From contig NZ_JABBXF010000006.1 of assembly GCF_013030945.1 (NCBI RefSeq), forward strand, positions 62,001 to 126,000: a stretch of 64,000 nucleotides of DNA, given 5' to 3'. The position numbers and the translations under genes were made by a program. Shown here in pieces: positions 9,557-20,328 of the stretch (the stretch's first letter is position 1; each line of letters starts with the position of its first letter). The DNA comes from Streptomyces morookaense. GTDB taxonomy: Bacteria > Actinomycetota > Actinomycetes > Streptomycetales > Streptomycetaceae. The notes under the pieces were generated by a model. That model worked only from the letters and a program-made list of their open reading frames with translations. It did no database searches and was not told where the DNA came from.

Positions 9557-10669
9557 ATGACAGCAGCAGGGAAGCATCAGGTGAGCCGGGCGGAAACCTC
9601 CCGCAGGGGCAGCCGGCAAGGGCGGGCGGGCATCCGCGACGTCGCCGCCGCCGCCGGGGTTTCGATCACAACCGTCTCGGACGCGCTCAACGGCAAGGGC
9701 CGGCTACCGGACGCGACCCGCCGCCATGTCCGCGAGGTCGCCGACCGACTGGGCTATCGCCCGTCGGCGGCGGCCCGCACCCTCCGCACGGGCAAGTCGG
9801 GCCTCATCGGCCTGACCGTCACCACGTACGGGGATGAACCTTTCACCTTCACCGAGTTCGCCTACTTCGCGGAGATGGCCCGGGCGGCCACCTCGGCCGC
9901 GCTGGCCCGCGGCTACGCCCTCGTCATCCTCCCGGCGACCTCCCGGCACGACGTGTGGTCCAACGTCGCCCTCGACGGCACCGTCGTCGTGGACCCCTCC
10001 GACCACGACCCGGTCGTCTCCGACCTGGTCCGCCAAGGCATCCCGGTGGTCTCCGACGGCCGCCCCGCCGGCACCCTGCCGGTCACCGCCTGGGTCGACA
10101 ACGACCACGAGGCCGCCGTCCTGGGCATCCTCGACCACCTCGCCGCCGCCGGGGCACGCCGGATCGGCCTGCTCACCGGCACCACCACGGACACCTACAC
10201 CCGGCTGTCCACCACCGCGTACCTGCGCTGGTGCGAACGGATCGGCCAGGACCCGGTCTACGAGGAGTACCCCGCCCACGACCCCTGCGCCGGAGCCGTC
10301 GCCGCCGACCGGCTGCTCGCCCGGCCGGACCGGCCCGACGCGGTGTACGGACTCTTCGACCCCAACGGCACCGACCTGCTGGCCGCCGCCCGCCGCTACG
10401 GCCTGCGCGTACCGGAGGACCTGCTGCTCGTCTGCTGCAGCGAGTCCACCGTCTACGCCACCACGGAACCGCCCATCACGACGCTGTCGCTCAAACCGCG
10501 GCGGATCGGTACCGCCGTCGTCCAGCTGCTGATCGACGCCATCGAGGGGCTCGACACGGGACGGCCGGTGGAACAGGTCATACCCACCGAGCTGATCGTG
10601 CGTACGTCCTCCGAGCGGCGCCCGCCGCGCACCACCGTCAGCGCCCCGCGCGGCCCGGCCACGACCTGA
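9557..10669 (+). CDS. LacI-family transcriptional regulator
   Basis: A 370-residue DNA-binding repressor. The N-terminal LacI helix-turn-helix is at about residues 25-75 (IRDVAAAAGVSITTVSDALN, then ADRLGYRPSAAARTLRTG). A periplasmic-binding-protein-like ligand domain with a SerThr-rich hinge follows to the C-terminus. The ATG at 9557 was chosen because about 25 residues then precede the HTH. A GTG 15 codons further in is an alternative. It is divergent from hisC with no obvious sugar operon next to it, so the ligand is unknown. Confidence 0.9.
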   Translation: MTAAGKHQVSRAETSRRGSRQGRAGIRDVAAAAGVSITTVSDALNGKGRLPDATRRHVREVADRLGYRPSAAARTLRTGKSGLIGLTVTTYGDEPFTFTEFAYFAEMARAATSAALARGYALVILPATSRHDVWSNVALDGTVVVDPSDHDPVVSDLVRQGIPVVSDGRPAGTLPVTAWVDNDHEAAVLGILDHLAAAGARRIGLLTGTTTDTYTRLSTTAYLRWCERIGQDPVYEEYPAHDPCAGAVAADRLLARPDRPDAVYGLFDPNGTDLLAAARRYGLRVPEDLLLVCCSESTVYATTEPPITTLSLKPRRIGTAVVQLLIDAIEGLDTGRPVEQVIPTELIVRTSSERRPPRTTVSAPRGPATT

Positions 10670-11020
10670 CCGGCCCCGGAACACCGCCCGACCCCGCCGA
10701 CACCCCGGCGTCACCCGTGTGACCTGCACCGACCCGCCCGGCCCGCGTCAACCGCAGGCATCCCGCGTCCGGCCCACGGGGCATCGCGTCATCCGGTACG
10801 ACGCAGCCGTCCCCGCCCCCTGCGGACCGGCACGAACGGCTCATTTAACGGAGCATTTGGGGAGAAAATCCCGGCGATCCCGGTGGAGCTCCCCGATTCA
10901 CAGCCCCTGGTGCGTCACAAGCCGCGACGGTCATTCCTATGATGGGCGCACGACACCGCGGACCGCCGTCGACCAGGCAAGGTCCACAAGGGTGCAGGCG
11001 GCGCGATGGTGGAGGGGTCG
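10670..11020. other. Intergenic region before the metallophosphoesterase
   Basis: 351 bp without a credible gene; the open frames here have shadow-like composition. A TATGAT at 10938-10943 could be a -10 element for the downstream gene, but no good -35 is seen. Slightly AT-richer sequence occurs around 10845-10870. Confidence 0.4.
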
Positions 11021-12166
11021 ATGACTCAGGGGGCCGGTCAGGGACCTGCGGCACGGACCACGGCGGCGATGCCGCCCTTCCCCGGGTACGCCGCTCCCCC
11101 GCCCATGCCCGGATACGACCACGCGGCCCCCCCTGCCGAGGGCCCCTACCCGGACTACGCGGCCCCGGACTACGCGGCGCACACGGAGTACCCCGAGGGC
11201 TACACCCCGACCGCCCGCGACCTCCCGGTCATCGTCCGCGGCGCGGCCCCCGGCACCGTGCCGCCGCAGGACGTGCCGACCGTCGAACTGACGCCCCTCA
11301 CCGCCCCGCAGCAGCTGCCCCAGCAGCCCGTGCCCACGGGCCCGGGCCCGCTGTACGTCGTCGGCGACGTCCACGGCTACCTGGACGAGCTGTACGCCGC
11401 GCTGCACGCGCAGGGGCTCATCGACGAGCAGGGCCACTGGTCGGCGGGCAACACCCGGCTGTGGTTCCTGGGCGACTTCACCGACCGCGGGCCGGACGGC
11501 GTCGGCGTGATCGACCTGGTCATGCGGCTCTCCGCGGAGGCGGCGGCGGCCGGCGGCTACTGCAAGGCCCTCATGGGCAACCACGAGTTGCTGCTCATCG
11601 GCGCCAAGCGGTTCGCCGACACGCCCGTCAACTCCGGTGCGGGAACGGCCTCCTTCCAGGCGGCCTGGCTGCTCAACGGCGGCCAGCGCACCGACATGGA
11701 GCGCCTGCAGGACCACCACCTGCAGTGGATGTCCCGCCTCGACGCCATCGCCGAGGAGGACGGGCACCTGCTCGTCCACTCCGACACCACCGCATACCTC
11801 GACTTCGGCGACTCCATCGAGGCCGTCAACGACGCCGTCACCGAGGCGCTGCAGCGCAACGACCCGGACGAGTGCTGGGACCTGTTCCGCAAGTTCACCA
11901 AGCGGTTCGCCTTCCGCGACGACGAGGCGGGCCCGTCGGCCGTACGGGAGCTGCTGCAGACGTACGGCGGCCGCCGTATCGTGCACGGACACAGCCCGAT
12001 CCCGTATCTGCTGGGCGAGGTCGGCGGGGAGGACCCGGACGACCAGGACGGCGCGCCGCTCGTCGAGGGACCTCATCTGTACGCGGACGGGCTGGCGCTC
12101 GCCATGGACGGCGGGGTCACGATGGCCGGAAAGCTGCTGGTGGTGCAACTTCCGCTGGCCTGCTGA
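11021..12166 (+). CDS. Metallophosphoesterase (calcineurin-like), disordered N-terminal extension
   Basis: A 381-residue protein. Residues 1-105 are low-complexity Pro/Tyr/Ala sequence with repeated PDYAAPDYAA-type units. The phosphoesterase core has the metal motifs GDVHG (115-119), GDFTDRG (151-157) and GNHE (186-189), and a late GHSPIP. These are the GDxHG/GDxxDRG/GNHE signatures of the PPP-like family, so it should hydrolyse a phosphoester with two bound metal ions. The substrate cannot be told. The ATG at 11021 follows GGAGG with 6-base spacing; an in-frame ATG at 11006 lacks one. No signal peptide is seen. Confidence 0.9.
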   Translation: MTQGAGQGPAARTTAAMPPFPGYAAPPPMPGYDHAAPPAEGPYPDYAAPDYAAHTEYPEGYTPTARDLPVIVRGAAPGTVPPQDVPTVELTPLTAPQQLPQQPVPTGPGPLYVVGDVHGYLDELYAALHAQGLIDEQGHWSAGNTRLWFLGDFTDRGPDGVGVIDLVMRLSAEAAAAGGYCKALMGNHELLLIGAKRFADTPVNSGAGTASFQAAWLLNGGQRTDMERLQDHHLQWMSRLDAIAEEDGHLLVHSDTTAYLDFGDSIEAVNDAVTEALQRNDPDECWDLFRKFTKRFAFRDDEAGPSAVRELLQTYGGRRIVHGHSPIPYLLGEVGGEDPDDQDGAPLVEGPHLYADGLALAMDGGVTMAGKLLVVQLPLAC

Positions 12167-12347
12167 GGGTTCGGCGGCGGCGTCCACGGGCACATGTCGG
12201 GTTCCACCGCCGCGGGGTAATTCGGGAAACCCGCTGTCACCGCGCGCCGGTGCGGCTCTACCATCGGCTTATCCGTAGCAGGCTCTCCTCCGTTTCCGCC
12301 CACTGCCGGCACCAGGCCGGCTATCAGGCCCTACGGAGCATCGGGGG

Positions 12348-13226
12348 ATGCACATGAACAGCGTTCCGCACCTGCTTGCCGAGGACCGCCCGGATTTCGA
12401 GCGGATCCTCGACCAGGCGCTGCGTACCGCGGCCCATGACCCGGAACTCAATGCCCTGGCCGCCGCGACAGGGCGGCGGCTCACCGCCGAACAACTGCGC
12501 ACGATGGCCATCGGCGCCATGGCCGCCATCTCCGCCTGCGCCATGGCGGAATACCAGGACCTCATAGAAGCGCGCCGGGCACTGCGCGACCGCGCCCCGT
12601 CCGGCCGGCCGCAGCCCGTCGGCGGGCCCGTGCCCGCCGGGGAGGACGCCGCGCCGCCCGCCGGCCCTCCTCCCGAGGAGTCCCCGGGCGCGGGAGCCGC
12701 AGCGGTGCTGGTCGTGCTGGCCCCGGTACTGGCGGGGATCGCCGCGATCCTCTTCCTGGCGATCGGCTACGTGCTGCGCACGGCCGGCTCGGACGCTCCG
12801 GTCGCGGGCTCGATGATCACGATCGGCTGGTGGTTCGGCGGCCTCACCGCCGTCGGCGTGCTCGCCGCGACGACGGGCATCCTGCTCACGGCCCTGCGCA
12901 ACGGGGCGCCCACGGAGGACGACGACCGCCGCCGCGAGCTGGCCGAACAGGCCGACCGGGCCCGGGAGGCATGGCGCGGGGCACTGCTGGAGCGGGGCAT
13001 CAGGCCGTTCCTGAAAGAGGCCCAGGCCAACGCCACGGCTCCGGCGCCCCGTTCGCCGTCCGTCCCCCCGGCCCGCAACGGCCACAGCCGGACCCCCCAT
13101 CTCGGCTACACCCGCCCGGGCTTCACCAGCCCCGACGAGGACCACACGACCCCCACGCGCCCCCGCTTCACCAGTCCGGACTTCACCGGCCCCGATTTCG
13201 GGAGGCCGGACCGCCGGCGGGAGTGA
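12348..13226 (+). CDS. Membrane protein of unknown function with two central transmembrane helices
   Basis: A 292-residue protein I do not recognise. Residues 1-80 look helical and soluble, followed by a Pro-rich linker. Two hydrophobic segments follow, at about 118-145 (AVLVVLAPVLAGIAAILFLA) and 155-183. After them come an Arg/Glu-rich helix and a disordered C-terminus with FTSPD/FTGPDF-type repeats near 255-285. Two methionines (12348 and 12354) could start it. It follows the metallophosphoesterase by 181 bp on the same strand. Its function is unknown. Confidence 0.75.
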   Translation: MHMNSVPHLLAEDRPDFERILDQALRTAAHDPELNALAAATGRRLTAEQLRTMAIGAMAAISACAMAEYQDLIEARRALRDRAPSGRPQPVGGPVPAGEDAAPPAGPPPEESPGAGAAAVLVVLAPVLAGIAAILFLAIGYVLRTAGSDAPVAGSMITIGWWFGGLTAVGVLAATTGILLTALRNGAPTEDDDRRRELAEQADRAREAWRGALLERGIRPFLKEAQANATAPAPRSPSVPPARNGHSRTPHLGYTRPGFTSPDEDHTTPTRPRFTSPDFTGPDFGRPDRRRE

Positions 13227-13685
13227 CGAGCGGAAGCGCTCCGCGAAAATCGTATCGCCGCGGAACAACGCGGCGCAGGCGTCCCGGGGAAAGGGGCCTG
13301 ATCGTCAAGGCCCCTGCCCCGCACACCTGTCCGGTCGCCGGCGGGCGGGTGTTGAAGATCCGGCGCAGCCTTTGTTCAAGTGCGGCGCAACATATTCACG
13401 ACACAATTGCCGACAAGAAGCCGTAAAGAAGCCGGTGTTCTCGGATCACGCTGCGCATACACACACTTCTCCCCCAGGTGATCTACGTCGCACGGCCCTG
13501 CTCGGCGGGCGCGAAACATCGAGCACATAGGTGCCGCCGAAGGGCGAATCGGGCGGTAGCGGACCGTAATCGATCTTGACGCCGCCATCCACCACTGGAA
13601 GGCTCGGCAAAGCCAAATCGGTGTACCATGAATGCTCGCAATACCGGAAATTTGCAATTTTTCAGCCTCTCGGGGGAGAGAAGCA
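13227..13685. other. Lower-GC intergenic region at the edge of the accessory block
   Basis: 459 bp with clearly lower GC than its surroundings, especially 13370-13470 and 13600-13680, and no credible gene on either strand. A small GCGGA/TCCGC hairpin sits just past the upstream stop at 13230-13244. The composition change marks the left boundary of the oxygenase/permease block. No repeat or tRNA end that would indicate an attachment site was seen. Confidence 0.5.
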
Positions 13686-14681
13686 GTGATTTCCCGTAGT
13701 GAAGTTATTCCGGCCGTAACCGTGAAGCCCGAGGACATGGCTGCGGTGGAGTCCCTCGGCGTCTATGCTTCATTCTTGCTGGGGCATGACGTGGACGACA
13801 TCAAGGCCTTATCCTCCCAGCTTCCCGGCTACGTAAATGAGTACGTGGACGACTTCGTCTCCGAACCGAACGACTTCGGATTCATCCTGATCAACGGCCT
13901 TCCCGTCGGAGAGCTTCCGCCGACACCTTTCGCCTACGGCGCATCGCCGCTCCCTGATGGCCATGTCTCATCGGGTGTCATGGCGCTCGTGGCCGAGCGG
14001 CTCGGCCAACTCTTCGGATACTCCGAGGAGAAGCAAGGAGCAACCCTGCAGGAGGTCCATCCGGTCAAGGGGGAGGAGACTCGTCTGGAGAACAGCGGCT
14101 CTGTGGCGTTCGACTTCCACACGGAGAATTCTCACCACCCCTTCCGTCCGGACTATCTTGCCCTTCTGGGGATGCGCACCGACCATGACCGCGTGGGCGT
14201 CACACGGGTGTCGTCCGTGCGTCGCGCCGTGCGCCTGCTGGACACATCCACGGTGCGGACACTGCGCAAGCCCATTTTCCAGAGCCTGTTCGCCAACTCC
14301 TTCATTCGCGGCTCGTCGGGTGAGCATCCGAAGACCCACCCGCACTCCGTTGTTTTCGGCGCGTCGGACAAGCCGCTCATCCGGTTCAACTCGCACCACA
14401 CCGGTTCAAACGAGCCGGAGGGGCGGAAGGCGCTGCACGAACTGACTGCCGCCCTGGAAGAGGTCTGTGTCGACCTGTTGCTCGAGCCCGGCCAGATGGT
14501 CGTCGTCGACAACCATGTCGCCGTCCACGGCAGGTCGAACTTCACGCCGCGCTACGACGGCGAGGACCGCTGGCTGCGGAGGTTCTATTCCATTCAGTCG
14601 ATTCCGCGAGCCCTGCGGAAAATCTCGTCGAACGAACGGGTGCTGCCCAGGCTCGACGAGATTTCGACGACGTTCTCGTAG
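13686..14681 (+). CDS. Fe(II)/2-oxoglutarate-dependent oxygenase, clavaminate-synthase-like (AsnO/VioC type)
   Basis: A 331-residue soluble enzyme expected to hydroxylate an amino acid using O2 and 2-oxoglutarate. The metal triad is readable: His145 and Glu147 in FDFHTENSHHPFRPDY, and a distal His281 in VDNHVAVHGRSNFTPRY. Arg295/Arg298 are candidates to bind 2-oxoglutarate. The HTE...HPFRPDY layout resembles free-amino-acid hydroxylases such as asparagine and arginine beta-hydroxylases. The GTG at 13686 follows a GGGGGAGAG stretch; the 18 codons before it look like leader. Codon 42 (13809-13811) is TTA, so translation should need the bldA tRNA. GC is lower than in its neighbours. The substrate is unknown. 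Confidence 0.85.
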   Translation: MISRSEVIPAVTVKPEDMAAVESLGVYASFLLGHDVDDIKALSSQLPGYVNEYVDDFVSEPNDFGFILINGLPVGELPPTPFAYGASPLPDGHVSSGVMALVAERLGQLFGYSEEKQGATLQEVHPVKGEETRLENSGSVAFDFHTENSHHPFRPDYLALLGMRTDHDRVGVTRVSSVRRAVRLLDTSTVRTLRKPIFQSLFANSFIRGSSGEHPKTHPHSVVFGASDKPLIRFNSHHTGSNEPEGRKALHELTAALEEVCVDLLLEPGQMVVVDNHVAVHGRSNFTPRYDGEDRWLRRFYSIQSIPRALRKISSNERVLPRLDEISTTFS

Positions 14682-14701
14682 CCCCGAACACCTCCCGACC
14701 C

Positions 14702-14742
14702 GGCGTGTGACGATTCCGGTTCATCACCGGCCGTCACACGCC
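14702..14742 (+). terminator. Long stem-loop between the oxygenase and the permease
   Basis: GGCGTGTGACG (14702-14712) pairs perfectly with CGTCACACGCC (14732-14742), and an inner CCGGT/ACCGG (14716-14720 with 14726-14730) extends it. There is no U-run. It could terminate the oxygenase transcript or act as a processing or attenuation element before the permease, which starts 18 bp later. Confidence 0.55.
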
Positions 14743-14760
14743 TGGCCCACAGAGGCGAAT

Positions 14761-15522
14761 GTGAATATCACACACATAGTCATATTGCTCGTATTTGCGT
14801 GTCTGGCGGGATGGGTCGACTCCATCGTGGGCGGCGGAGGACTCGTCCAACTGCCGGCCTTTCTTCTGGCGTTCCCCGGAATTCCTCCCGTTGTGGCAAT
14901 CGGTACCGGCAAGGTGCCTTCCCTCCTCGGCACCGCGTCTGCTGCGGTCAAATACCTCAGGAACAGTCCCGTAAGAATGGCGTTGGCGCTGCCTGTGGCG
15001 CTTGCCGCTTTCCTCTTCGGAGGGGTGGGTGCCGGGTTCGCTTCGCTGATACCCACTCATGTCTTCCGGCCGGTCATCATCGCCGTGCTGATCGGTGTTG
15101 CCGCTTTCGTGGCCCTGCGCCCCGGCTTCGGCACCCGCGAGGGGACGTCGAGGGCGGGAGATTCCGCATCCAAGGTGGTACTGATCACCGCAATCGCCGC
15201 GGCCATCGGGCTCTACGACGGACTGATCGGCTCGGGCACCGGGACGTTCCTCGCCGTTGCCATGGTGTGGGCACTGCGCACCGACTATGTCGGTTGCGCG
15301 CCCATGGTGAAAGTCGCGAACATCGGCTCCAACGCCGGCGCGCTGGTGGTCTTTGCCTACCAGGGGCATGTGCTCTGGATCCTGGGCCTGGGAATGGCCC
15401 TGTGCAATGTGCTCGGCGCCCAGATCGGAGCGTCGATGGCGCTCAGGCTCGGTGCGGGGTTTGTTCGGCGCGTCTTGCTCGTCGTGGTCCTCGCGATGGC
15501 AACACGGCTTGCTTTCCAGTGA
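14761..15522 (+). CDS. TSUP-family permease (sulfite exporter TauE/SafE-like)
   Basis: A 253-residue membrane protein with about eight hydrophobic segments. The start region NITHIVILLVFACLAGWVDS is followed by IVGGGGLVQLPAF, and the second half repeats the pattern with GLYDGLIGSGTGTF; these paired glycine-rich motifs are typical of the TSUP superfamily. Members export sulfite, sulfoacetate and other small organic anions; the substrate here is unknown. The GTG at 14761 has AGAGG 5 bases upstream. It follows the oxygenase by 79 bp on the same strand with similar lower-GC codons. That makes it a plausible exporter of the oxygenase product, which is inference only. Confidence 0.85.
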   Translation: MNITHIVILLVFACLAGWVDSIVGGGGLVQLPAFLLAFPGIPPVVAIGTGKVPSLLGTASAAVKYLRNSPVRMALALPVALAAFLFGGVGAGFASLIPTHVFRPVIIAVLIGVAAFVALRPGFGTREGTSRAGDSASKVVLITAIAAAIGLYDGLIGSGTGTFLAVAMVWALRTDYVGCAPMVKVANIGSNAGALVVFAYQGHVLWILGLGMALCNVLGAQIGASMALRLGAGFVRRVLLVVVLAMATRLAFQ

Positions 15523-15530
15523 CTTCGGGG

Positions 15531-16547
15531 TCAGACCGGATGATCCCGCCTCGCAGGGCAGGATATTAAGGCCTTGAACCTGTCGAAGCTCACATTTCCT
15601 CCGGTGAGCACCACACCGATCCGCCTGGGGAGTGGGCGGAGCCGTCCGGCGAGCAGAACTGCCAGCGCGGCGGCCCCGCTGGGCTCCACGACGATCTTGA
15701 GGTGCTCGAAGGCCAGCGCCATGGCGGATCGGATCTCGTCATCGCTGACCACCAGGACCTGATCCACCAACCGGCGCATGATGGGGAACGTCAGTTCACC
15801 CGGCATTTCCGTCGCCAGGCCGTCAGCGATCGTGTGCGGCACGGCAATGCGCACGCGCGCGCCTGCTTGCAGCGAGCGCCGGGTGTCGTCGCCCTCCCCG
15901 GGCTCGACGCCCACAACAGTGATGCGCGGGTCGAGCGCCTTGGCGGCGATGGCGCAACCGGAGATCAGGCCACCGCCTCCCACCGGTATCACCAGAGCTT
16001 CCAGGGCACCGGCATCCTCCAGGAACTCGAGCGCGACGGTTCCCTGCCCGGCTATCACATCAAGATGATCGAACGGCGGGATCACGGTGAACCCGTGATC
16101 GCCCGCCACCTGTTCCACCAGAGCCCGGCGATCCTGCCGGTAGCGGTCGTAGGGAACAACCACGGCACCGTACCGCCGTGTGGCGTCCAGCTTTTCCGGT
16201 GGAGCGTCCCGGGGCATCACGATGGTCGCACGGCTTCCGAGGAGCCGGGCGGCGAGCGCCACGGCCTGCGCGTGATTGCCCGAAGAGTAGGTGGCCACGC
16301 CGCGTCTCAGCTGCTCCGGGCCCAAGCGGGAAACGGTGTTGTAGGCACCGCGGAACTTGAAGGCGCCGACCCGCTGCAAGTTCTCGCACTTGAAGAAGAC
16401 TTGAGCTCCGGAGAGGTCGTTCACCACGTGAGAGGTGACGACCGGAGTGCGGTACGCAGCAGAGCCGATCCGCTTGGCCGCAGCCCGCACCTCTTCCAGC
16501 CCGAGCCTGCACGCCTCTTGCTCCCGACGACCCGCGCTTCTCCCCAT
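15531..16547 (-). CDS. PLP-dependent threonine/serine dehydratase-like enzyme (fold type II)
   Basis: A 338-residue cytosolic enzyme. The PLP lysine is Lys64 in GAFKFRGAYN. Next come SSGNHAQAVALAA (88-100), a phosphate-binding GGGGLISG and a late LTGGNVSFD. There is no ACT regulatory domain, so it is of the short, biodegradative or racemase-like class. That class includes threonine dehydratase, serine racemase and threo-3-hydroxyaspartate ammonia-lyase. It ends 8 bp from the permease stop in a tail-to-tail arrangement. Lying beside an amino-acid hydroxylase, a beta-hydroxy amino acid is a reasonable substrate guess, not shown by sequence. Confidence 0.85.
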   Translation of the reverse strand: MGRSAGRREQEACRLGLEEVRAAAKRIGSAAYRTPVVTSHVVNDLSGAQVFFKCENLQRVGAFKFRGAYNTVSRLGPEQLRRGVATYSSGNHAQAVALAARLLGSRATIVMPRDAPPEKLDATRRYGAVVVPYDRYRQDRRALVEQVAGDHGFTVIPPFDHLDVIAGQGTVALEFLEDAGALEALVIPVGGGGLISGCAIAAKALDPRITVVGVEPGEGDDTRRSLQAGARVRIAVPHTIADGLATEMPGELTFPIMRRLVDQVLVVSDDEIRSAMALAFEHLKIVVEPSGAAALAVLLAGRLRPLPRRIGVVLTGGNVSFDRFKALISCPARRDHPV

Positions 16548-16607
16548 GCCCGTCCACTATCCGCAGGATCGCCCCGGGTCACAATGGCGCCTCTGCCAGG
16601 GAACGGC

Positions 16608-16637
16608 CAAGCCCCGGAACGAACGAACCGGGGCTTG
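16608..16637 (-). terminator. Terminator after thiC
   Basis: CAAGCCCCGG (16608-16617) and CCGGGGCTTG (16628-16637) form a perfect 10-bp stem with the loop AACGAACGAA. It lies 15 bp downstream of the thiC stop on the minus strand. Confidence 0.75.
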
Positions 16638-16652
16638 TCGAGGGAAGCGTGG

Positions 16653-18535
<1,883 letters not shown>

Positions 18536-18610
18536 CCGCGATTGCAAAGGTGCCACCACGCTAGCGCCTCCCCGGTCCGGAGGGCCAGGGGGGCTTGCAA
18601 TGATCTGGCG

Positions 18611-19951
18611 GTGACCCCCACCGAGCGTACGCACCACCACGCCCCCCATGCCCACAGCCATGCCCACAGCCATGGTCCGGCCAAGCCCGTCTCCTCACAC
18701 CTGCGCAAAGTGATCGCGGCGGTTCTCGTCCCGTTCGCCGCCGCCGTGCTGGCCGGCATGGTGATCCTCTGGCCGGGCAGCGCACCACCGCACCAGCACA
18801 GTGGGCTGGGACTCGACCAGCAGACCGAGTCGGGACGGGTGGTGAAGATCGAGGAGGTGGACTGCGCCAAGGTCGGCGCGCAGCCGCAGCAGCAACAGCA
18901 GTCCCCGCAGGGCGGCCCGCCCGTCACCGGCCCGTGCGAACAGGCCACGATCGAGGTCGGCTCGGGACCGGACAAGGGCGTGACGTTCACCGAGATCGTG
19001 CAGCCCAGCGCCTCGCGCCGCTACACCGTCGGCGAGGGCGTGGTGCTGGCCTACGCGCCCAAGGCCCCCGAGAACCTGCGGTATTCGGTCACGGACGTGG
19101 ACCGGAACGTCCCGATGGCGCTGCTGGCCGGGATGTTCGCCCTGGCGGTCGTGGTGATCGGCCGACTGCGCGGGGTCTTCGCCCTGGTGGCGCTGGTGAT
19201 CAGCTTCGGTGTGCTGACCATGTTCATCCTCCCCGCGATCCTGCAGGGTTCGGATCCGCTGCTGGTCGCCGTGATAGGCGGCAGCGCGATCATGCTGATC
19301 GCGCTCTACATGTGCCATGGCCTCAACGCCCGTACGTCCGTGGCCGTTCTGGGCACGCTCACCTCCCTGCTGCTCATCGGCCTGCTGGGCGCCGGCTTCA
19401 TCGGATGGGCGCATCTGACGGGCAACACGGACGACACGACGGGCCTGGTGCACGGCCTGTATCCGCACATCGAGATCCAGGGCCTGCTGCTCGCCGGGAT
19501 CATCATCGGCTCGCTGGGCGTGCTCGACGACGTCACGGTGACCCAGACGTCGGCCGTGTGGGAGCTGAAGGAGGCGGATCCGAAGGCGAGTTGGCGCAAA
19601 CTGTACGCATCGGCCATGCGCATCGGCCGGGACCACATTGCGTCGGTGGTCAACACGCTGGTGATGGCGTACGCGGGGGCGTCGCTGCCGCTGCTGCTGC
19701 TGTTCTCGATCGCGGACAGCGGGGTGGGGAGGGTCGCGACGAGCGAGATCGTCGCGGAGGAGATCGTCCGCACGCTCGTGGGCAGCATCGGGCTGGTGGC
19801 CTCGGTGCCGGTGACGACCTTCCTGGCAGCGCTCGTTGTCAGTGCCGACCGGCACAATACGAGCAAGGGTTCCAAGAGGGGGTCCAGGGGAGGCGCCAAG
19901 GGGGTCTCCAGGACCGCGAAGAGCGGCGGCAGGCGGCGCCGCGCGAAGTGA
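18611..19951 (+). CDS. YibE/F-like membrane protein with His-rich N-terminus
   Basis: A 446-residue membrane protein of the YibE/F family, whose function is not established. After the GTG start comes a histidine-rich stretch (HHHAPHAHSHAHSHG, about residues 8-22) that could bind metal, then a first transmembrane helix at about 33-55. A 100-residue outer region follows, then about seven more helices. The family loop with LLAGIIIGSLGVLDDVTVTQ lies near residue 300. The C-terminal 35 residues are Lys/Arg/Ser-rich. It is divergent from thiC, with the riboswitch leader in between. Confidence 0.85.
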   Translation: MTPTERTHHHAPHAHSHAHSHGPAKPVSSHLRKVIAAVLVPFAAAVLAGMVILWPGSAPPHQHSGLGLDQQTESGRVVKIEEVDCAKVGAQPQQQQQSPQGGPPVTGPCEQATIEVGSGPDKGVTFTEIVQPSASRRYTVGEGVVLAYAPKAPENLRYSVTDVDRNVPMALLAGMFALAVVVIGRLRGVFALVALVISFGVLTMFILPAILQGSDPLLVAVIGGSAIMLIALYMCHGLNARTSVAVLGTLTSLLLIGLLGAGFIGWAHLTGNTDDTTGLVHGLYPHIEIQGLLLAGIIIGSLGVLDDVTVTQTSAVWELKEADPKASWRKLYASAMRIGRDHIASVVNTLVMAYAGASLPLLLLFSIADSGVGRVATSEIVAEEIVRTLVGSIGLVASVPVTTFLAALVVSADRHNTSKGSKRGSRGGAKGVSRTAKSGGRRRRAK

Positions 19952-19990
19952 CGGTCCCGCGCGGGCGGGCCGGAAGGCGGGGGGGCGTCG

Positions 19991-20191
19991 GTGGTCGGGG
20001 AGTTGGGCAGGGTGACGGGGGCGGTCGGCCCGGGCCTGGTCGGCGAGGTGATGGTGCGGGTACGGGGCGGAGCCGAGGCCTTCCTGGCGTACCCGGCCGA
20101 GCCGGGCGAGCGCATCGAGCGGGGGACGGTGGTGCTGATAGTGGAGTACCAGCCGCCGCGCACGGTGTTCGTTGCACGGGCGTATGCCTGA
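19991..20191 (+). CDS. Small NfeD-like OB-fold protein
   Basis: A 66-residue protein starting at GTG 19991, 39 bp after the YibE/F gene. The pattern LGRVTGAVGPGLVGEVMVRV...GGAEAFLAY...IERGTVVLIVEYQPPRTVFV fits the C-terminal OB-fold of NfeD proteins without the membrane part. NfeD proteins are usual gene partners of flotillins, and the flotillin gene follows 137 bp downstream, which supports the call. Confidence 0.65.
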   Translation: MVGELGRVTGAVGPGLVGEVMVRVRGGAEAFLAYPAEPGERIERGTVVLIVEYQPPRTVFVARAYA

Positions 20192-20328
20192 CGGACGGCA
20201 GCGTTTGCCGCGCACCCTCCTGGCCGGAACGGATCCATGAGGTGTCGGCGTCTTCACCAAGGGGCACATCCGGGAGCAGACTGCATGATCACAGGGCCCC
20301 GCCGGGGCCGCTAAAGGGGGAATGACGC

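Noticed and set aside
13376..13738. Minus-strand 120-codon frame upstream of the oxygenase
   Set aside because: No ribosome site, no recognisable domain, and it overlaps the oxygenase start.
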